Assembly: GCF_014641695.1 (NCBI RefSeq)
Contig: NZ_BMIF01000006.1
Coordinates: forward strand, 225,496-289,495
DNA from: Nitratireductor aestuarii
Lineage (GTDB): Bacteria > Pseudomonadota > Alphaproteobacteria > Rhizobiales > Rhizobiaceae
Direction: 5' to 3'
Length of the DNA stretch: 64,000 nt
How positions within the stretch are numbered: position 1 is the first letter of the stretch; each line of letters begins with the position of its first letter. Both the position numbers and the translations under genes were made by a program. Below the pieces are notes generated by a model. It had not been told where the DNA came from, did no database searches, and saw only the letters and a list, made by a program, of their open reading frames with translations. Of the stretch, positions 26,257-34,386 are shown piece by piece.

Positions 26257-26292
26257 GATCTGCATATCGCATCTATCGAGGGAGGAACGGTC

Positions 26293-27537
26293 ATGGCAGC
26301 AGAGGCCTTCGGAGTTCATTCGGAAGTCGGACGGTTGCGCAAGGTCATGGTCTGCGCGCCGGGGCGCGCGCACCAGCGGCTGACGCCCAGCAATTGCGAT
26401 GCGCTGCTGTTTGACGATGTGCTCTGGGTTGAGAACGCCAAGCGCGACCATTTCGATTTCGTCACCAAGATGCGCGATCGGGGCATCGAGGTGGTGGAGA
26501 TGCACAACCTGCTTGCCGAAACGGTGGCCGTTCCCGAAGCGAAGAAGTGGATCCTCGACAATCAGGTGGTGCCGAACCAGGTGGGTCTTGAACTCCTGGA
26601 CGAGATCCGCAGTTATCTGGAAGAACTAAAGCCGCGCGATCTGGCGGAAACCCTGATCGGCGGGCTTTCAACGGTCGAGTTTCCCGAGCACGTCGGTGGC
26701 GAGACGCTGACGCTGATCCGCGACGCGGTCGGCGTCACCGAATACCTCCTGCCGCCGCTTCCCAACACGCTCTATACGCGCGACACCACCTGCTGGATCT
26801 ATAGCGGCGTCACCCTCAACGCGCTGTTCTGGCCTGCGCGGCATGAGGAGACGATCCTTGCCGCCGCGATCTACAAATTCCACCCGGACTTCGCAGGAAG
26901 GGTGAATGTCTGGTGGGGTGACCCGCTGGCTGACCATGGACTTGCGACCTTCGAGGGTGGCGACGTGATGCCGATTGGCAAGGGCAATGTGCTCATCGGC
27001 ATGAGCGAGCGGACGTCGCGGCAGGCGATCAGCCAGGTGGCGCTGTCGCTTTTTGAAAATGGCGCGGCGGAACGCGTCATCGTCGCCGCCATGCCCAAGC
27101 TGCGCGCCGCGATGCATCTCGATACGGTCTTCACCTTTGCTGACTGCGATTGCGTGCTGCTCTATCCGGATATCGTCGACAAGATCCACGCCTATTCCTA
27201 TCGGCCGGGCGACAAGCCGGGAACGGTCGACCTGCATCGGGACGAAGGTTCGTTCGTCGATACCGTTCGCGATGCACTGGGATTGAAGCAGATGCGCGTG
27301 ATCGAGACCGGCGGCAACGACTACATGCGCGAGCGCACCCAATGGGACAGCGGCGCCAATCTCGTCTGCGCCTCGCCCGGCGTGGTCTTCGCCTACGACC
27401 GTAATGTCTACACCAACACGCTGCTGCGCAAGGCCGGGATCGAGGTGGTCACCATCACGGGTGCGGAGCTTGGCCGGGGTCGTGGCGGTGGCCATTGCAT
27501 GACCTGCCCGATCATCCGAGACCCGGCGGATTATTGA
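26293..27537 (+). CDS. arcA: Arginine deiminase
   Basis: 414 residues, the usual length. It hydrolyses arginine to citrulline and ammonia in the cytosol. The catalytic residues can be placed: FEGGD (first Asp), HLDTVFTF (His) and GGGHCMTCP, with the nucleophile C402 near the C-terminus. It begins [19 protein letters not shown], a hallmark of the family. A GGGAGGAAC stretch precedes the ATG. The antiporter gene is upstream, but no ornithine carbamoyltransferase or carbamate kinase gene lies in the window, so here the operon gives deimination plus exchange (acid neutralisation, citrulline supply) rather than full ATP-yielding fermentation. Confidence 0.95.
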   Translation: MAAEAFGVHSEVGRLRKVMVCAPGRAHQRLTPSNCDALLFDDVLWVENAKRDHFDFVTKMRDRGIEVVEMHNLLAETVAVPEAKKWILDNQVVPNQVGLELLDEIRSYLEELKPRDLAETLIGGLSTVEFPEHVGGETLTLIRDAVGVTEYLLPPLPNTLYTRDTTCWIYSGVTLNALFWPARHEETILAAAIYKFHPDFAGRVNVWWGDPLADHGLATFEGGDVMPIGKGNVLIGMSERTSRQAISQVALSLFENGAAERVIVAAMPKLRAAMHLDTVFTFADCDCVLLYPDIVDKIHAYSYRPGDKPGTVDLHRDEGSFVDTVRDALGLKQMRVIETGGNDYMRERTQWDSGANLVCASPGVVFAYDRNVYTNTLLRKAGIEVVTITGAELGRGRGGGHCMTCPIIRDPADY

Positions 27538-27578
27538 GGTGGCCTAGAATTTACATGCGTGAACAGGAGAGTGAGAAC

Positions 27579-28073
27579 ATGTCTGATCTCATTGCGATCG
27601 TCTATCCGACCGAGGAGACGGCCGAAGAAGTGCGCAAACGCATTCTGGAGTTGCAGAAGGAGTACCTGATCCAGGTCGGCGATGCCGTGGTGGCGACGAA
27701 GACCGAAAAGGGCGACGTCAAGCTCAACCAGCTGTTCAGCATGACCGCGGCAGGGGCTGCATCTGGTGGGCTTTGGGGAATGCTCGTTGGCCTCCTGTTC
27801 CTCAATCCGCTGGTGGGTGCTGCGGTTGGTGCGGCGAGCGGCGCACTCGGCGGCAAGTGGACAGACATTGGCATCAACGACACCTTCATGAAGGATCTGT
27901 CGGCAAGCCTGCAGCCGGGAAATGCCGCACTCTTCGTGCTGGTCCAGCATATGACTGCGGACAAGGTGCTGAAGGACATCGCCCATTATGGCGGTACGGT
28001 GCTGAAGACCTCGCTTAACGAGGAGAAGGAACGGGAGCTCAGGGACGCGCTGGCTGGCGCCGTCGCGGGTTGA
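27579..28073 (+). CDS. DUF1269-type membrane protein
   Basis: 164 residues from the ATG at 27579 after GGAGAGTGAG. It begins [17 protein letters not shown], continues with [19 protein letters not shown], then a Gly/Ala-rich hydrophobic hairpin (about 54-90, [20 protein letters not shown] and a second short segment) and a soluble C-terminal half with [13 protein letters not shown]. This order matches DUF1269 proteins, for which I know no firm function. It lies 41 bp after arginine deiminase in the same orientation. A role in envelope or acid stress is a guess from this position. Confidence 0.8.
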   Translation: MSDLIAIVYPTEETAEEVRKRILELQKEYLIQVGDAVVATKTEKGDVKLNQLFSMTAAGAASGGLWGMLVGLLFLNPLVGAAVGAASGALGGKWTDIGINDTFMKDLSASLQPGNAALFVLVQHMTADKVLKDIAHYGGTVLKTSLNEEKERELRDALAGAVAG

Positions 28074-28116
28074 GGACAGGGAAGCTTCCGGTCCGAGTTC
28101 AGGGCTTCCATTGGCC

Positions 28117-29187
28117 ATGATGTTGCGTCAGACCATTCGCCTCAGCAAATCCCGGGATGGCACGGCAATCGCCGTCGCCTCCTGCGGGGCGGGGCCTGTA
28201 ATTCTCAAGGCCGCTCATTGGCTGAGCCACGTGGATCACGATCTCGAAAGTCCCGTGTGGCGACCGTGGGTGGAGGCGCTTTCCGCCAATCATCGCTACG
28301 TACGGTATGATCCCCGCGGCTGCGGCCTGTCCGAAAGATACGTCGAGGATCTCTCCGTCGCGCGCTGGTACGAAGACCTGGAGGCCGTTGCGGACACGAT
28401 CGATACGCCGCAGTTCATCCTCCTCGGCCTCTCGCAGGGCGGCGCACTCGCGATCAATTATGCACTCCATTATCCAGAGCGCGTGTCGCACCTCATCCTC
28501 ATGAACGCCTACAGCCAGGGCGCCTGGACCCGGGCGAAAACCGATGCCGAGCGGCTCGAATGCGAGACACTGGTGAACTTCGTGCGCATCGGATGGGGGC
28601 GCGAAAATCCGGCCTTCTGCGAATTTTTCACGAACCTCTTCATTCCCGGCGGCACAGCGGAGCAGCACCGCTGGTGGGGCGAGCTTGAACGGCTGACCGC
28701 GAGCCCGGAGGTCGCCTCCCAGCTTCTCTACGAGATGCACAGGATCGATGTGCTGGACCTGGTAGGGCAACTGACGGTGCCTACTCTCATCCTGCATTGC
28801 CGGGGCGATGTCCGGGTTCCCTTCGGGGAAGGGCTGAAGCTTGCGGCTGCCATCCCGCATGCGGAGTTCGTGGCGCTCGACAGCCGCAACCACGTGCTCC
28901 TTCCATCGGAGCCAGCCTGGCGGGTATTTTTCGACCATCTGGCTCGATTTACGGGGCAGGCGCCAGCAAGGTCTTTGAACGGTCTTCGGCAGGCGACGCT
29001 GACGCCTGCCGAAGAAGCGGTACTGCGGCTGATGGCCGAAGGGCTCGACAATCGCGCCATTGCGGAACGTCTCAACAAGAGCGAAAAGACCGTCCGCAAT
29101 CAGCTCTCGACAATCTTCGACAAGCTTGGTGTACGCAGCCGGGCGGAGGCTATCGTCTCGGTGCTGGGCAATCCCGGCCAGCATTAG
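28117..29187 (+). CDS. Alpha/beta-hydrolase fused to a LuxR-type DNA-binding domain
   Basis: 356 residues in two parts. Residues 1-280 are an alpha/beta-hydrolase: [10 protein letters not shown] oxyanion region, nucleophile S106 in GLSQGG, Asp in HCRGDVRVP and His in SRNHVLLP, so the triad is complete. Residues about 292-350 are a LuxR/FixJ-type helix-turn-helix with [21 protein letters not shown] and [16 protein letters not shown]. This suggests a transcription factor whose sensor is a hydrolase fold able to bind, and perhaps cut, its effector. The ATG at 28117 lacks a good ribosome site and TTG at 28111 is possible. Its targets may include the methyltransferase gene downstream. Confidence 0.88.
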   Translation: MMLRQTIRLSKSRDGTAIAVASCGAGPVILKAAHWLSHVDHDLESPVWRPWVEALSANHRYVRYDPRGCGLSERYVEDLSVARWYEDLEAVADTIDTPQFILLGLSQGGALAINYALHYPERVSHLILMNAYSQGAWTRAKTDAERLECETLVNFVRIGWGRENPAFCEFFTNLFIPGGTAEQHRWWGELERLTASPEVASQLLYEMHRIDVLDLVGQLTVPTLILHCRGDVRVPFGEGLKLAAAIPHAEFVALDSRNHVLLPSEPAWRVFFDHLARFTGQAPARSLNGLRQATLTPAEEAVLRLMAEGLDNRAIAERLNKSEKTVRNQLSTIFDKLGVRSRAEAIVSVLGNPGQH

Positions 29188-29193
29188 GCTCGC

Positions 29194-29207
29194 GGGACAG
29201 CTGTCCC
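29194..29207. promoter_or_regulatory. 14-bp perfect palindrome after the hydrolase-LuxR gene
   Basis: GGGACAGCTGTCCC lies 6 bp past the stop codon and 122 bp before the methyltransferase start. It could be the binding site of the LuxR-type domain encoded just upstream, or a short terminator stem; a C/T-rich run (TCTTTCTTCTCTCC) follows shortly afterwards. Confidence 0.35.
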
Positions 29208-29329
29208 AAGGATCCTGCGTCTTTCTTCTCTCCTGCGGGACGCGTGACCCATGAAAGGCGCTTCCTCCTCAGCCAGTATCCCGGCCGCCCATGGGACAGA
29301 GCATGCCCATGGGAATTCAGGAGGAGATC

Positions 29330-30379
29330 ATGAGAAATCTAGATGAAGCGAAGCTCAATGACTTTGTCGGCCGTCTGTTGGGCGATTTGGGAGGAGCCGT
29401 CAGCGTGCCGCTCGTGCGTATCGGTGACGAGCTCGGTCTCTACCGGACGCTGGACGAGATCGGGCCCTCGACGCCGAACCAGCTCGCCCAGGCCACGGGT
29501 TGCGCCGAGCGCTATGTTCGCGAGTGGCTGAACGCGCAGGCGGCCTCAGGCTATATCACCTATGAGGGTGGGCTGTTTTCGCTCTCGCCGGAGCAGGCGG
29601 CGGTTTTCGTGGACCCGAACAGTCCGGTGAACCTGATCGGTGGCTTCGACACAGCGGCCGCCATGGTGGAGAACCAGCCGAAGGTGCAACTCGCCTTCAA
29701 GACCGGCAAGGGTGTGGCCTGGGGCGATCAGGCGGGGTGCCTGTTCTGTGCGGTGGCGCGGATGTTCCGGCCGGGCTACGTGAATGCCCTCGTGCAGGAA
29801 TGGCTGCCGGCGCTCGATGGCGTCGTTGACCGGCTGAAGAGCGGCGCAAAGGTTGCCGATGTGGGCTGCGGGCACGGTGTCTCCACCATCGTCATGGCCG
29901 AGGCTTTCCCGAACTCGACCTTTGTCGGCTACGACTTCCATCCGGGATCGATCGCGGAAGCGACGGCTCATGCCCGGTCCCATGGGGTCAGCAATGTCCA
30001 TTTCGAGGTTGGTACGGCACAAAGCTTCCCGGGCTCCGACTATGACCTCGTGGCCTGCTTCGACTGCCTGCATGACATGGGCGATCCGGAAGCGGCGGCG
30101 CGTCACATCCGCTCCGTTCTCAAGACGGATGGTACGTGGATGGTGGTGGAACCCGCTGCAGGTGATAGCCTGACCGAGAACATCAACCCGGTTGGACGGC
30201 TCTACTATTCGGCGTCGACGATGATCTGCGTTCCCACCTCACTGGCGCAGGAGACGGGCCTCGCGCTCGGTGCGCAGGCTGGCGAACGGCGCCTGAGCGA
30301 AGTGATCAAGACCGGAGGGTTCAGGAACGTCCGGAAGGCGGCCGCCACACCGCTGAACATGGTTCTGGAGGCAACCTGA
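29330..30379 (+). CDS. SAM-dependent methyltransferase with N-terminal winged helix
   Basis: 349 residues from the ATG at 29330, which follows AGGAGGAG. The N-terminal 100 residues form a winged helix like that of O-methyltransferases (ALGLYRTL-like DELGLYRTLDEIG, then YVREWLNAQAASGYI). The Rossmann domain has SAM motif I VADVGCGHGVST (about 178-189), the acidic VGYDFHPGSI and the motif IV-like ACFDCLHDMGD. The overall layout matches Rv2258c-like class I methyltransferases, whose substrates are mostly unknown. It could modify a small hydroxylated metabolite. Co-regulation with the upstream hydrolase-LuxR gene is suggested only by position. Confidence 0.88.
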   Translation: MRNLDEAKLNDFVGRLLGDLGGAVSVPLVRIGDELGLYRTLDEIGPSTPNQLAQATGCAERYVREWLNAQAASGYITYEGGLFSLSPEQAAVFVDPNSPVNLIGGFDTAAAMVENQPKVQLAFKTGKGVAWGDQAGCLFCAVARMFRPGYVNALVQEWLPALDGVVDRLKSGAKVADVGCGHGVSTIVMAEAFPNSTFVGYDFHPGSIAEATAHARSHGVSNVHFEVGTAQSFPGSDYDLVACFDCLHDMGDPEAAARHIRSVLKTDGTWMVVEPAAGDSLTENINPVGRLYYSASTMICVPTSLAQETGLALGAQAGERRLSEVIKTGGFRNVRKAAATPLNMVLEAT

Positions 30380-30397
30380 CATCCGTTGCCAGGAAGT

Positions 30398-30427
30398 GAC
30401 GTGGGCGGATTGCCAGCCGCCCGCGTC
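30398..30427. terminator. Bidirectional terminator between convergent genes
   Basis: Arms GACGTGGGCGG and CCGCCCGCGTC (11 bp with one G-T wobble) and an 8-nt loop sit between the methyltransferase gene and the convergent TauE gene. There is no T-run on the plus strand. Confidence 0.55.
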
Positions 30428-30440
30428 CCGTGTCGATGTC

Positions 30441-31184
30441 TCAGGCACTGAGAACCGCTGAGGTTCCCTGTACGAAGTAGGCGAACCCGATGCAGGTGAC
30501 GATCATTCGGGTCCAGCTGCGGAACTGCAGGTCTGACATCCGATCGAGGACGAATTTTCCAAGCCAGGCACCGAGAAATGCCGCGGGGATGCAGAGAGCA
30601 ACGGTGGTCCAGCCCATGGCGTCGAGCATCAGCGCCGCATTGATGTAGAAAACCACCTTGGTGAAGTGCGCGACAACCTGAATGGTCGCCTTCGTGGCGA
30701 TGACTACCCGGCGGTCAAGCTTGGTTCTGATGAAGAACAGATCGATGAGCGGGCCTGCGCTTCCGACCATGACAGTCAATGCGCCACTGATCAGCCCGCA
30801 CGCGAAGGCATGGGAGGGCCGAGAAGCATCAAAGGTCAGCCAGGATGCGGGGATCCATAGCAGAAGCGGCAGCAAGCCGATCACCATTAGGGCAATGGCC
30901 TTGTTGGGAGAGTACTGAACGGCAAAGAGACAGCCCATCGCCAGCAGCAGCCCCAGGCTCACGATCGCGAGGATCTTCAGGTCCAGATAGCGGCGGGATA
31001 GCCAGGCGCGGGACCCGTTTGAAACCATCTGGATAATGCCGTGGACGGCTATCGCGGTGCTGGCCGGCGCGACGAGGAAAAGAAACCACAGAAGGAGAAG
31101 CCCACCTGCCATGCCGAAGATGCCGGACAGGAAGGACGTCACCAGAACGACGGGTACCAGCATGATCAGGCTAGCGAGGGCCAT
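30441..31184 (-). CDS. TauE/SafE-family membrane exporter
   Basis: 247 residues and about seven to eight hydrophobic segments. The N-terminal FLSGIFGMAGGLLLL and the related second-half SGALTVMVGSAGPLIDLFFI are the duplicated motif of TauE/SafE permeases. Some relatives export sulfite or sulfoacetate, and many have no assigned substrate. It lies 94 bp after the hydrolase genes in the same orientation and may be the last gene of an IclR-controlled operon, exporting a small oxyanion or organic acid product. Confidence 0.85.
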   Translation of the reverse strand: MALASLIMLVPVVLVTSFLSGIFGMAGGLLLLWFLFLVAPASTAIAVHGIIQMVSNGSRAWLSRRYLDLKILAIVSLGLLLAMGCLFAVQYSPNKAIALMVIGLLPLLLWIPASWLTFDASRPSHAFACGLISGALTVMVGSAGPLIDLFFIRTKLDRRVVIATKATIQVVAHFTKVVFYINAALMLDAMGWTTVALCIPAAFLGAWLGKFVLDRMSDLQFRSWTRMIVTCIGFAYFVQGTSAVLSA

Positions 31185-31278
31185 CAGGAACTCCGGAGGA
31201 TCTCAGGTATCCAGCCGGGATACCGAGGCAGGTCAAACTCAGATGCAGAAGGTACGCCGTCAATAACGCGTGGGCGGA

Positions 31279-32292
31279 TCAGCTGTCTTCCTCAGTGTTG
31301 TTGCCTATAAAGGTGAGGATCCGGTTGACGGCTTCGGCACGCCCCGCACTGTCTCTGTCGACGATGACAAAATGGGTCATGTTCTCGGGCTCCCAGGTCT
31401 CGACGCGCGGTGAATTGACCAGATCTGCGACAAGCGCCTTCACATCGCCCGGACGCGAGAAATAGTCGAGCTGCGGTCGCATGATCAGCACATCGCAATA
31501 GACCTGGCTGGCGTGAATGAGCTTGTCGCCGCGCCCCATGTAGAAGCTGTCCTCCAGCATGCCGTTCGGACTTCTGTAGCGCGGTGGCTCATGGTTCGTG
31601 GAGGCTGGATCACCATCGATGAGCGCCTGGCGGAACGCTTCCGCCACCTTCGGGTCACGCCAGGAGTCCTTGTCCTCGACCGGGATGGACTGGGCCCATT
31701 TGGTCATGAGCATGTCCGGATCATTGAGGCTGTAGCCGCCATAATGCGCCTGATTGAAGTGGCCCGGTCTTGCTGGATCTTCCAGGGGATGATCACGATA
31801 GCGCGCATGCCCCTCGACGCCGCCATAAAGGACATTGTAAAGGACGAGATGGCTGACCTTTTCAGGCCAGAAGGCAGCGTACATCAAGACAACCGTCGCG
31901 CCGACGCCCCAGCCCATGAGGCCGACACGCTCGGAGCCGGTCGTGCGACGCAGTTCGTCCACGGCAGCATCGATATCCCGGACGATCTCGATGGAGCGAA
32001 CCAGCGGGCGCGACTGGGAGGGATCTTCGTCCATCTCGCTCGACCGATCAGAGCCGCCAAACCCCCTTGCATCGGGGATGAAGCACGTGTGGCCCGCCAG
32101 GGCCAGGGTCTCGGCAAGCGAGCCACCCGGTGCGGGAAGGTCATATTCGCTGATGCCGGGAATGCGCGTTCCATGCATGAGCACCATCGGCGTCTTGCCC
32201 GGGACATGGGGTTCCGGGCGAACCTCCCTGACCGCGATGTTCACGCCGTCAACTGTGCGGACTTTGAAATCCCTGCGAGCTATCTTGGACAC
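31279..32292 (-). CDS. Alpha/beta-hydrolase fold protein without the nucleophile Ser
   Basis: 337 residues from a GTG (protein start SKIARRDFKVRTVDGVNIAV) preceded on its strand by GGGGAGAT. The fold is clear: PMVLMHGTRIPG oxyanion region, FIPDARGFGGSDRS, a C-terminal LDYFSRPGD and MTHFVIVD, which would give the Asp and His. At the nucleophile elbow the usual GxSxG reads GLMGWGVGATV, so Ser is replaced by Gly. It may be inactive, use another residue, or catalyse a nucleophile-independent reaction. It lies 52 bp after an amidohydrolase gene, which probably forms one operon with it. An upstream in-frame ATG would add 49 residues lacking fold features. Confidence 0.8.
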   Translation of the reverse strand: MSKIARRDFKVRTVDGVNIAVREVRPEPHVPGKTPMVLMHGTRIPGISEYDLPAPGGSLAETLALAGHTCFIPDARGFGGSDRSSEMDEDPSQSRPLVRSIEIVRDIDAAVDELRRTTGSERVGLMGWGVGATVVLMYAAFWPEKVSHLVLYNVLYGGVEGHARYRDHPLEDPARPGHFNQAHYGGYSLNDPDMLMTKWAQSIPVEDKDSWRDPKVAEAFRQALIDGDPASTNHEPPRYRSPNGMLEDSFYMGRGDKLIHASQVYCDVLIMRPQLDYFSRPGDVKALVADLVNSPRVETWEPENMTHFVIVDRDSAGRAEAVNRILTFIGNNTEEDS

Positions 32293-32344
32293 GCCAATAT
32301 CTCCCCTGCTGTAACTTGAATAATGAGGTTTTCGCGGACGCGCT

Positions 32345-33178
32345 TCAGGAGAAGTAGAAACGCAAGGCTGTCTGGTCGATGGCTCGTCGCGTTTCCGCAT
32401 CGGGAACAAACCGGCGGTAAAGCTCGATTGCCCCTTCATACGTCATGCTGTCTTCGAATGCAGCAAATGGCCAGTCACTGCCCCAGAGCAAGCGTTCGGT
32501 TCCCGCATGCTTCAGCAGGGTATTCGCTACTTGGCCGACGAATTCCGGATCACCCAGCCTGAACCCGCCTGAAAGCTTGACCCACGCGTTGCCCTTGTCG
32601 ACTGCCCGTAAAACTTCGCGGAAGCCTTCGGCCTCAAGGCCGTCCGGTGCCGGCGGCCTGCCCATATGATCGATGACCAGTCTCGGCCCAGCATCCACGA
32701 GATGCTTGATGTAGTCCTGAAGCCTCCATCCCTCGTCATGCAGCTGAACGTGCCATCCGATGTCGGCGATGCGGCGGAAAAGACGCTGGTAGCTGTAGCT
32801 CGAAATATCCGGCGGGGTATCGACGTTGCGAAACTGCAGACGCACACCGACAACGCCTGCCTGATCCAAGGCTCGTAAGGCCGATGGATCAATATCAGGG
32901 TCAACGATGACGGTCGCCCGCAGACGCTTGGACGCCTTGAGCGCCTCGAGCATGTAATCATTGTAGTCGCCATACATGCTGGCAGCGGCCAGCACACCGA
33001 AATGCACACCCGCCTGATCAAGGGCTTTCAGATAGGCCTCGATCGGAGCATCGGCCGGCGGTTTGTGCCAGGCTGAATCCAGCATGGGCATGTCCAGCGT
33101 GTAGACATGCGCATGGGCATCCACCAAGGGAACCTCGGTGAGCGGTAACTGGCGCACAGGAATCGAACTGGAAGTCAT
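32345..33178 (-). CDS. Amidohydrolase 2-family hydrolase (LigI/lactonase-like)
   Basis: 277 residues from the ATG at 33178 (TSSSIPVRQLPLTEVPLVDAHAHVY). The DAHAHVY metal motif, VVGVRLQFRN, DIGWHVQLHDEG, LVIDHMGRP and LLWGSDWPF are the ordered strands and ligands of the amidohydrolase-2 group, which includes 2-pyrone-4,6-dicarboxylate lactonase and related lactone hydrolases, in the cytosol. The gene is divergent from an IclR regulator, with candidate 17-bp operators between them, and next to a TTT importer for carboxylates, so it may open a lactone formed from an imported acid. Confidence 0.88.
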   Translation of the reverse strand: MTSSSIPVRQLPLTEVPLVDAHAHVYTLDMPMLDSAWHKPPADAPIEAYLKALDQAGVHFGVLAAASMYGDYNDYMLEALKASKRLRATVIVDPDIDPSALRALDQAGVVGVRLQFRNVDTPPDISSYSYQRLFRRIADIGWHVQLHDEGWRLQDYIKHLVDAGPRLVIDHMGRPPAPDGLEAEGFREVLRAVDKGNAWVKLSGGFRLGDPEFVGQVANTLLKHAGTERLLWGSDWPFAAFEDSMTYEGAIELYRRFVPDAETRRAIDQTALRFYFS

Positions 33179-33269
33179 CTGTGATTTCAATGCCTTGCTG
33201 CTATGGGCTAAAAACTTCGCACACTCGTTGCGATCAGGCCTAGCATTCGTTCTGTTTACTGGCAAGATA

Positions 33270-33286
33270 GTTTCTGCTATCAGAAC
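33270..33286 (-). promoter_or_regulatory. Candidate IclR operator, site a
   Basis: On the minus strand this 17-mer reads GTTCTGATAGCAGAAAC. Its first ten bases are identical to site b in the opposite orientation, so 33277-33287 and 33335-33345 form a perfect 11-bp inverted repeat flanking the middle of the gap. Confidence 0.55.
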
Positions 33287-33335
33287 AGCCAAAGGCTTCT
33301 TGCTGTCTCCACTTGCAGGTGGCTCAGCCTTTCGT

Positions 33336-33352
33336 GTTCTGATAGATGATCC
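33336..33352 (+). promoter_or_regulatory. Candidate IclR operator, site b
   Basis: GTTCTGATAGATGATCC lies 41 bp before the IclR start codon. It shares GTTCTGATAG with site a and GATAGATGA with site c at 34261, which supports one binding protein for all. Confidence 0.55.
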
Positions 33353-33392
33353 GCGACCCGTGTCTTCATTTCTCAAGGTTGGTCAACCCAAT

Positions 33393-34160
33393 ATGCCTCC
33401 AGTCTCCAAGTCCCTGGGCCAGGGAACTCAGTCCGTCCTTCTTACGGTTGAAATTCTTGAGCAGCTTGCATCCAGCGCGGGACCTGTCGGCATCAGCGAT
33501 CTTGCTCGCCAGATCGGCACGTCGAAGAGCCGGATCTTCCGGCACCTGCAGACGCTCGTCGAATGCGGTTTCATTTCCAGGAATGCGGATGGAGAGTATG
33601 AGGCTGGCAGTCGGCTGCTTACCTTCTGCCGTGCGATCAACGAGCGCTACGATCCTGTCAGCATCGCCGAGCCGATCCTCTACGGGTTGAAAGTGAAGCT
33701 TGGGCACACGGTCATCATCTCGCGCATCGTCTCCACGGGGATCTATGTGATCAAATCGATTTCCGGCGACTCCTCCATCGTGCTCGCGATGCGTCCGGGC
33801 TCCGTTCTCCCATTCGACCGCTCCGCACAGGGCCTTGTGGCATTGGCCTTTATGCCCGTCAGTGCCCGCAAGGACGACACGGAGTTTGCACGCGCCTACG
33901 AGCGCTTTGCACAGACTTCGCCTGAACAACTGGAGGTCATCCGGAAGCAGGGATGGGCCGCAGCGCAGATGCGCGAAGGACTGGTGGGGGTTGCCGCACC
34001 GGTTTTCGGGCGGTCAGGCAGACTGATCGCCACCCTCGGCATGCTCGATACTGCGGCGGCAATGAAGCCTGATTCAGTACAGGCGAAGGGAGAAGCCCTG
34101 GTCGAAGCGGCCGAGGCCGTTTCTCAGGGCCTGACGGCCGCAGGCGTAACCTCGATCTAG
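33393..34160 (+). CDS. IclR family transcriptional regulator
   Basis: 255 residues from the ATG at 33393 (PPVSKSLGQGTQSVLLTVEIL). The winged helix-turn-helix at about 15-75 contains GISDLARQIGTSKSRIFRHLQ and is followed by an IclR effector domain (about 90-245) with AMRPGSVLPFDRSAQGLVALAF and GLVGVAAPVF. The frame is open far upstream, but domain start and homology to the family favour this ATG. IclR proteins act as dimers of dimers on palindromes. Four related 17-bp motifs lie on both sides of the gene, upstream of the divergent hydrolase and upstream of the TTT transporter, making it their likely regulator. Confidence 0.92.
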   Translation: MPPVSKSLGQGTQSVLLTVEILEQLASSAGPVGISDLARQIGTSKSRIFRHLQTLVECGFISRNADGEYEAGSRLLTFCRAINERYDPVSIAEPILYGLKVKLGHTVIISRIVSTGIYVIKSISGDSSIVLAMRPGSVLPFDRSAQGLVALAFMPVSARKDDTEFARAYERFAQTSPEQLEVIRKQGWAAAQMREGLVGVAAPVFGRSGRLIATLGMLDTAAAMKPDSVQAKGEALVEAAEAVSQGLTAAGVTSI

Positions 34161-34233
34161 CATCCGGCGAACAACGACAGATCACCGTAATTTACCCGGT
34201 TAGGCAACGCTTGCGGCGTGAAATTAGCGTCGC

Positions 34234-34298
34234 TTGACGACTTTCCGTGCCCCTGTTACTGTTTCGATAGATGAATATATAGTTCCATCTACTAGAAC
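34234..34298 (+). promoter_or_regulatory. TTT-operon promoter with two IclR-type sites
   Basis: TTGACG (34234-34239) and TACTGT (34257-34262), 17 bp apart, give a plausible promoter. Site c, GTTTCGATAGATGAATA (34261-34277), overlaps the -10 and start point. Site d (34282-34298) reads GTTCTAGTAGATGGAAC on the minus strand, with perfect GTTC/GAAC ends. Two tandem operators over the start point suggest repression released by an effector. The gene starts at 34387. Confidence 0.6.
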
Positions 34299-34386
34299 AT
34301 TCACGCATGGCCGTCTGGATCTGGCTCGCACCCATCGGGCGAGTACCTGAACCAACATGGTCGGCACCGTCTGGGGAGAAGACGAG

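Noticed and set aside
33104..33111. TGTAGACA word resembling a GntR site
   Set aside because: It lies inside the lactonase-like coding sequence and shows that single 8-base matches arise by chance.
33138..33392. Upstream extension of the IclR frame
   Set aside because: The added sequence covers the divergent promoter region and candidate operators, and the family's helix-turn-helix begins just after the ATG at 33393.
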